64,000 nucleotides of DNA, from NCBI GenBank assembly GCA_027605045.1, contig JAQFWX010000020.1, positions 682,001 to 746,000 of the forward strand, read 5' to 3'. Shown one piece after another: positions 60,883 through 64,000 of this stretch. Numbering within the stretch: the stretch's first letter is position 1; each line of letters starts with the position of its first letter. The notes beneath the pieces are model-generated. The model was given only the letters and a program-made list of their open reading frames with translations, did no database searches and was not told the origin of the DNA. Source of the DNA: Phallus indusiatus. Its lineage: Eukaryota; Basidiomycota; Agaricomycetes; Phallales; Phallaceae. The position numbers were made by a program, and so were the translations under genes.

Positions 60883-61166
60883 GGAGTAGTGGTGAATGTG
60901 TGGGGATGTAAATAGGAAAAGTTAGGGTTAAGAATATGGTGATAAAAGATTTAAAATGATAAGGTTAGGGTTAGGGAAAAAAAAAGGGGGAAACAGTTGG
61001 GTTTACTGAGGTCGATTATCGGTCGTCCGATAATCGACCTCAGTAAACCCAACTGTTTCCCCCTTTTTTTTTCCCTAACCCTAACCTTATCATTTTAAAT
61101 CTTTTATCACCATATTCTTAACCCTAACTTTTCCTATTTACATCCCCACACATTCACCACTACTCC
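60883..61166. repeat. Perfect palindrome, 140-bp arms, 4-bp loop, with TTAGGG units
   Basis: Left arm 60883-61022 and right arm 61027-61166 are exact reverse complements around tcgt (61023-61026). They match through an A9/T9 tract and TTAGGGTTAGGG (left, near 60965-60976) or CCCTAACCCTAA (right). Flanking sequence on either side is unrelated. Confidence 0.95.
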
Positions 61167-62831
61167 TTTTTCCAACGACGCGACTCTCTTGTATCCGTCT
61201 GTTCAAACTCCGCATGCTCAGCGCTATTTCTCTCTTCCCCCTCCACCACCATCCAAGTTCGAAGTGGGTCAATCCGCCTCGCTCTTGTTTACAAAAGGAC
61301 TGTGATCGAGCCAGCCATGATTCTTGACAGGTCTCTTTAGAGTTCGTCGCAATGTGATGACTCTTCTCTGTGGATCGTCATGATGAACGGTGTTGTTTGT
61401 TTCTTGACCGGCACTCTTTGGGTTGAGTTTCTTGCAATTTCGCAATTATCTCCTTTGATTGAGTCAGTCAAGTTCTTCCAGCGGGTCTCTAGGTCCTCCT
61501 TTTGTTTTACTCGAGTACAGCAGTGAGATTCAAGTCGTCTGGGTCAGCTAGGGTCAGGTTTCTCCTTTCCCTCTCCAGTGGTCTTCTTTACTTTCTTCCG
61601 CTTTACCGTACCTGCTATACCCCCTGGTTCATTTCTTTTGGACCTTTGACAATTAGCAGATACTACACAATTCCACCAGACTGCCTTCCTATACCATTAC
61701 ACGACCCTGCACCACTCCATTCACTTCCAACTTCCCTTCCCTGCCTTACCCCTCGTTTCCTCAAGTCCCTTTCATAATCCCAGATAGCAGGGAGTTCACA
61801 CTGCTCCATTTGTCTCAGCTTGACCTTCTGTGATAAGCGTCTCTTGTTCGTTTGCAATTGTAATTCGAACAGTTGGATCGTGGGACGTGTGCACCTGGCG
61901 CGAATTTCAATGTTTCATTGTGCAATCATTGCATCAGCCGGGTTATCACTCGACGTCTCGTAAGTATTCTTGCTTACTTATATTCCTAATCATAATGTTC
62001 AACGTTTTCTTCAGATGAGAGTACACCGTGCTCCGCGTTTAACTAACAGCCTCATTAACCGTCGCTGACTATGCGTAGCCAATCGTTGAAGCTAATAAGT
62101 CTCTGTCCAGTGGCTTCATGAAAGGCGTATCCTCCAAAGTCGCATGTCAGGTGGGCTTTTGACGGAAATGTCCGTACCTTCAGATAGTTCGAGGTCAGCT
62201 TCCAGATCCCAGTCATCGCACTGCCCGCTCATCCTTTTCTCTTCATCAGCTAATCCTCCGTGTTGTCTTTCTTTTCATACACGGGCAAATTTAGATCGTC
62301 TTTCTCTCTTGTCTTGCTGCAATATTCCACCATCGTGCCGTTCCAAGCCAAGCATCGCGGACGCTGTAAAAAGCACAACATCGTGCAGAAAACACCTCAC
62401 CCCTTCTCGGAAGTCTTGTTTTGAGCAATGAGAAAGAGGGTGTTTCTGATACAGGTGAATGTTGACCTTTACTACTGCTCTCGTGATATAATTGAATACC
62501 TTTTACTTACGGACGCTTCGAACACTACAGCGGCATCGTCCACTTTTGGTTCTGGGGAGAGAGAGACTCCACTTCCGAACATAGTTCGAAATTTTTACGT
62601 TGACACCCATAATAAATTGTTTAAAGAATGCCAACCAAAATTCCCGACATTCACCTTGAATGAAAATGAGGACTATGAATCGTCGCATATGAAGACTTTC
62701 CTGGGTTTGTAGGTGACCCTTAGACCAAAAAAGTGAGTTTATAGTCGATTGTTCAGATGGGCATTGGAGATCTGACCTCGCTCGGTATTCTGCTTAGGTC
62801 TGCTTAGGGTGAAAGACCCCTGCCACTTTCC
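61167..62831. other. 1.7 kb region, no supported gene
   Basis: Plus-strand open frames at 61502-61777, 62144-62431 and 62428-62712 lack motifs. The last (DASNTTAASSTFGSGERE...) looks moderately protein-like but I could not join it to anything. Confidence 0.3.
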
Positions 62832-63965
62832 TCACAAGTAATTTCCAGCCGCAAACACGTCAAAGGCCAAAACAACCGTCAGGCCCGTCGTGGCGGGCGT
62901 TGCGAAATCCACCACCGGACCAGAAACAGGATCAGGAAGCGGCGCTCGCTCAAGTGACAGGTTGTTTAGATATTTCTCATCATTTTTTGTTTCTTTGGTT
63001 TCGACCTTTTTAGACAGTTGCAAATATAAGCTGCAAATATATTATCATAAGCAGATTCAAACATAAATGTACTACTCTATATAATTTAATTATGCCTATG
63101 CGGTACTGTGAAAACGAAAGAAAAGGTGTGTGCAAGTGTACTTACCGTAGGAAGAGGGGACGTTGGCCGTGACAGCGAAATATGAGAAGATATCCTATGT
63201 TTAAATAACGTTGGAAGTTTAAATAAATAGACGCTATATCAATAATAATAAAAAACTTCAGAGACAGAAAATGGTGAACCTACCTGCTGCCAGTAGGACT
63301 GCCGGCAATGGTGGGTCCAAAGTTTGAATATGATCCAGGACGTGGAGAGTAGAAAAACGGGTGCATCCTACCCAGGAAGACTATTGGTTACGTATCATAA
63401 AGAAAGAAAGTGCCATGAATCGCGACACACATGAAAAAAACAGTGAGCATACCTGTTGACAAGGGCACCACAACCGTAGATAATGGTAGTTTTCATAACG
63501 TGGGCAGCACGATCGACGAAAGTAGAGGGCTTCCTTACTGTATATGACCTAGAAGAATACGTATAAAAGAAGAATAGATCAGCTCATGCGATAGACGGGA
63601 AGAAAAGGGTGAACATACCTACTGACAGTAGCACCACCTCTGTAGATGATGGTCGTTCATGGCACGGGTGACGCGATTGACTAAGAGAGCGGGTTTTACT
63701 ACTGCATATGACCTAAATAAGTATATATATAAGGAGAATAAAGCAGTCAGTACAATACACGAGGAGGAAAGGGTGAACATACCTGAGTGTGCCATTGATT
63801 GCGATAGCTTTCGGATCCCATGTGGAACGCGACGGCTCAAAAAAAAGAGAATACATACTCCAGAAGCATAAAATAAAGCTATAGTTAAAATATTAAGTCA
63901 GCGGGAGAAGTGTGCACGAAAGGAAGAGTAAGCCTACCATGCAGCGGTATCAGCACAGGTTCCAT
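62832..63965 (-). CDS. Candidate multi-exon gene with duplicated exon, unknown product
   Basis: Good splice sites (gtatgt/gtaggt/gtaagt donors; ctag, atag, gcag acceptors) outline minus-strand exons at about 63965-63939, 63841-63784, 63713-63621, 63551-63453 and 63380-63287, with others to 62832. Two consecutive exons are paralogous: one reads VRKPSTFVDRAAHVM then KTTIIYGCGALVNR, the other KPALLVNRVTRAMN then TIIYRGGATVSR. The second has a one-base deletion after MN that shifts its frame. The last part reads LPDPVSGPVVDFATPATTG then LTVVLAFDVFAAGNYL-stop at 62832. I do not recognise the family. It may be a pseudogene, and it may continue beyond the right edge. Confidence 0.35.
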
Positions 63966-64000
63966 AAAAAAAAACGGGATGAATGACAAACACCAATTGA

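Noticed and set aside
60883..61166. Ancient telomere-telomere fusion
   Set aside because: The polarity fits, but arms are identical over 140 bp and contain only two or three TTAGGG units; an old fusion would show diverged arms and longer telomere tracts. A young palindrome or assembly fold-back is more likely.

Overview
The window looks like nuclear DNA of a filamentous basidiomycete, probably an Agaricomycete. Genes are split by many short introns of about 50-70 bp with GT-AG ends. Several families are typical of mushroom-forming fungi: a DUF6533 membrane protein, a secreted HGE/CPMC deaminase, an EBP-type sterol isomerase, Zn2Cys6 and PARP-type zinc-finger proteins, and an OrsD-RecQ helicase. 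There is no bacterial-style operon, no rRNA or tRNA that I can support, and no CRISPR.

Left part (1-22.3 kb): a 5' portion of an acid-sphingomyelinase-like gene (copy A) running off the left edge, a secreted cytidine-deaminase-fold protein, a SUZ12/VEFS-box Polycomb (PRC2) subunit, an EBP sterol isomerase, a formate/nitrite (FNT) transporter, a large low-complexity PH-like protein, a DUF6533 membrane protein, a GH18 chitinase and an isochorismatase-like hydrolase. A 4.6 kb gene-poor stretch follows (22.3-26.9 kb).

Middle (26.9-46 kb): a Zn2Cys6 regulator, a PARP-type zinc-finger protein with an apparent AT-AC intron, an Nvj2/TEX2-like SMP lipid-transfer protein, a small hypothetical gene, a complete second acid sphingomyelinase (copy B, in the same orientation as copy A and about 36 kb away), a GPI-anchored alginate/glucuronan-lyase-like protein, a six-helix membrane protein and two small hypothetical genes.

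Right part (46-64 kb): a complete 3.5 kb PIF/Harbinger-type transposon (two convergent genes, 23-24 bp inverted ends, TA target duplication), a truncated GATA-finger relic, and then a repeat-rich region. That region holds TCTCCGCTTAG repeats, a duplicated block of about 140 bp, a 19-bp minisatellite whose units are hairpins, a large C2H2-OrsD-RecQ-like helicase gene resembling telomere-linked helicases, and a perfect 140-bp-arm palindrome containing TTAGGG units. The last kilobase carries a poorly resolved minus-strand gene with a duplicated exon.

The most notable features are splicing oddities (6-, 10-, 12-, 17- and 18-nt exons and an AT-AC intron, all placing conserved motifs in frame) and the subtelomere-like repeat and helicase module. 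Coordinates of multi-exon genes are the span from start codon to stop codon; exon joins were inferred by reading frame and family motifs without transcript data.
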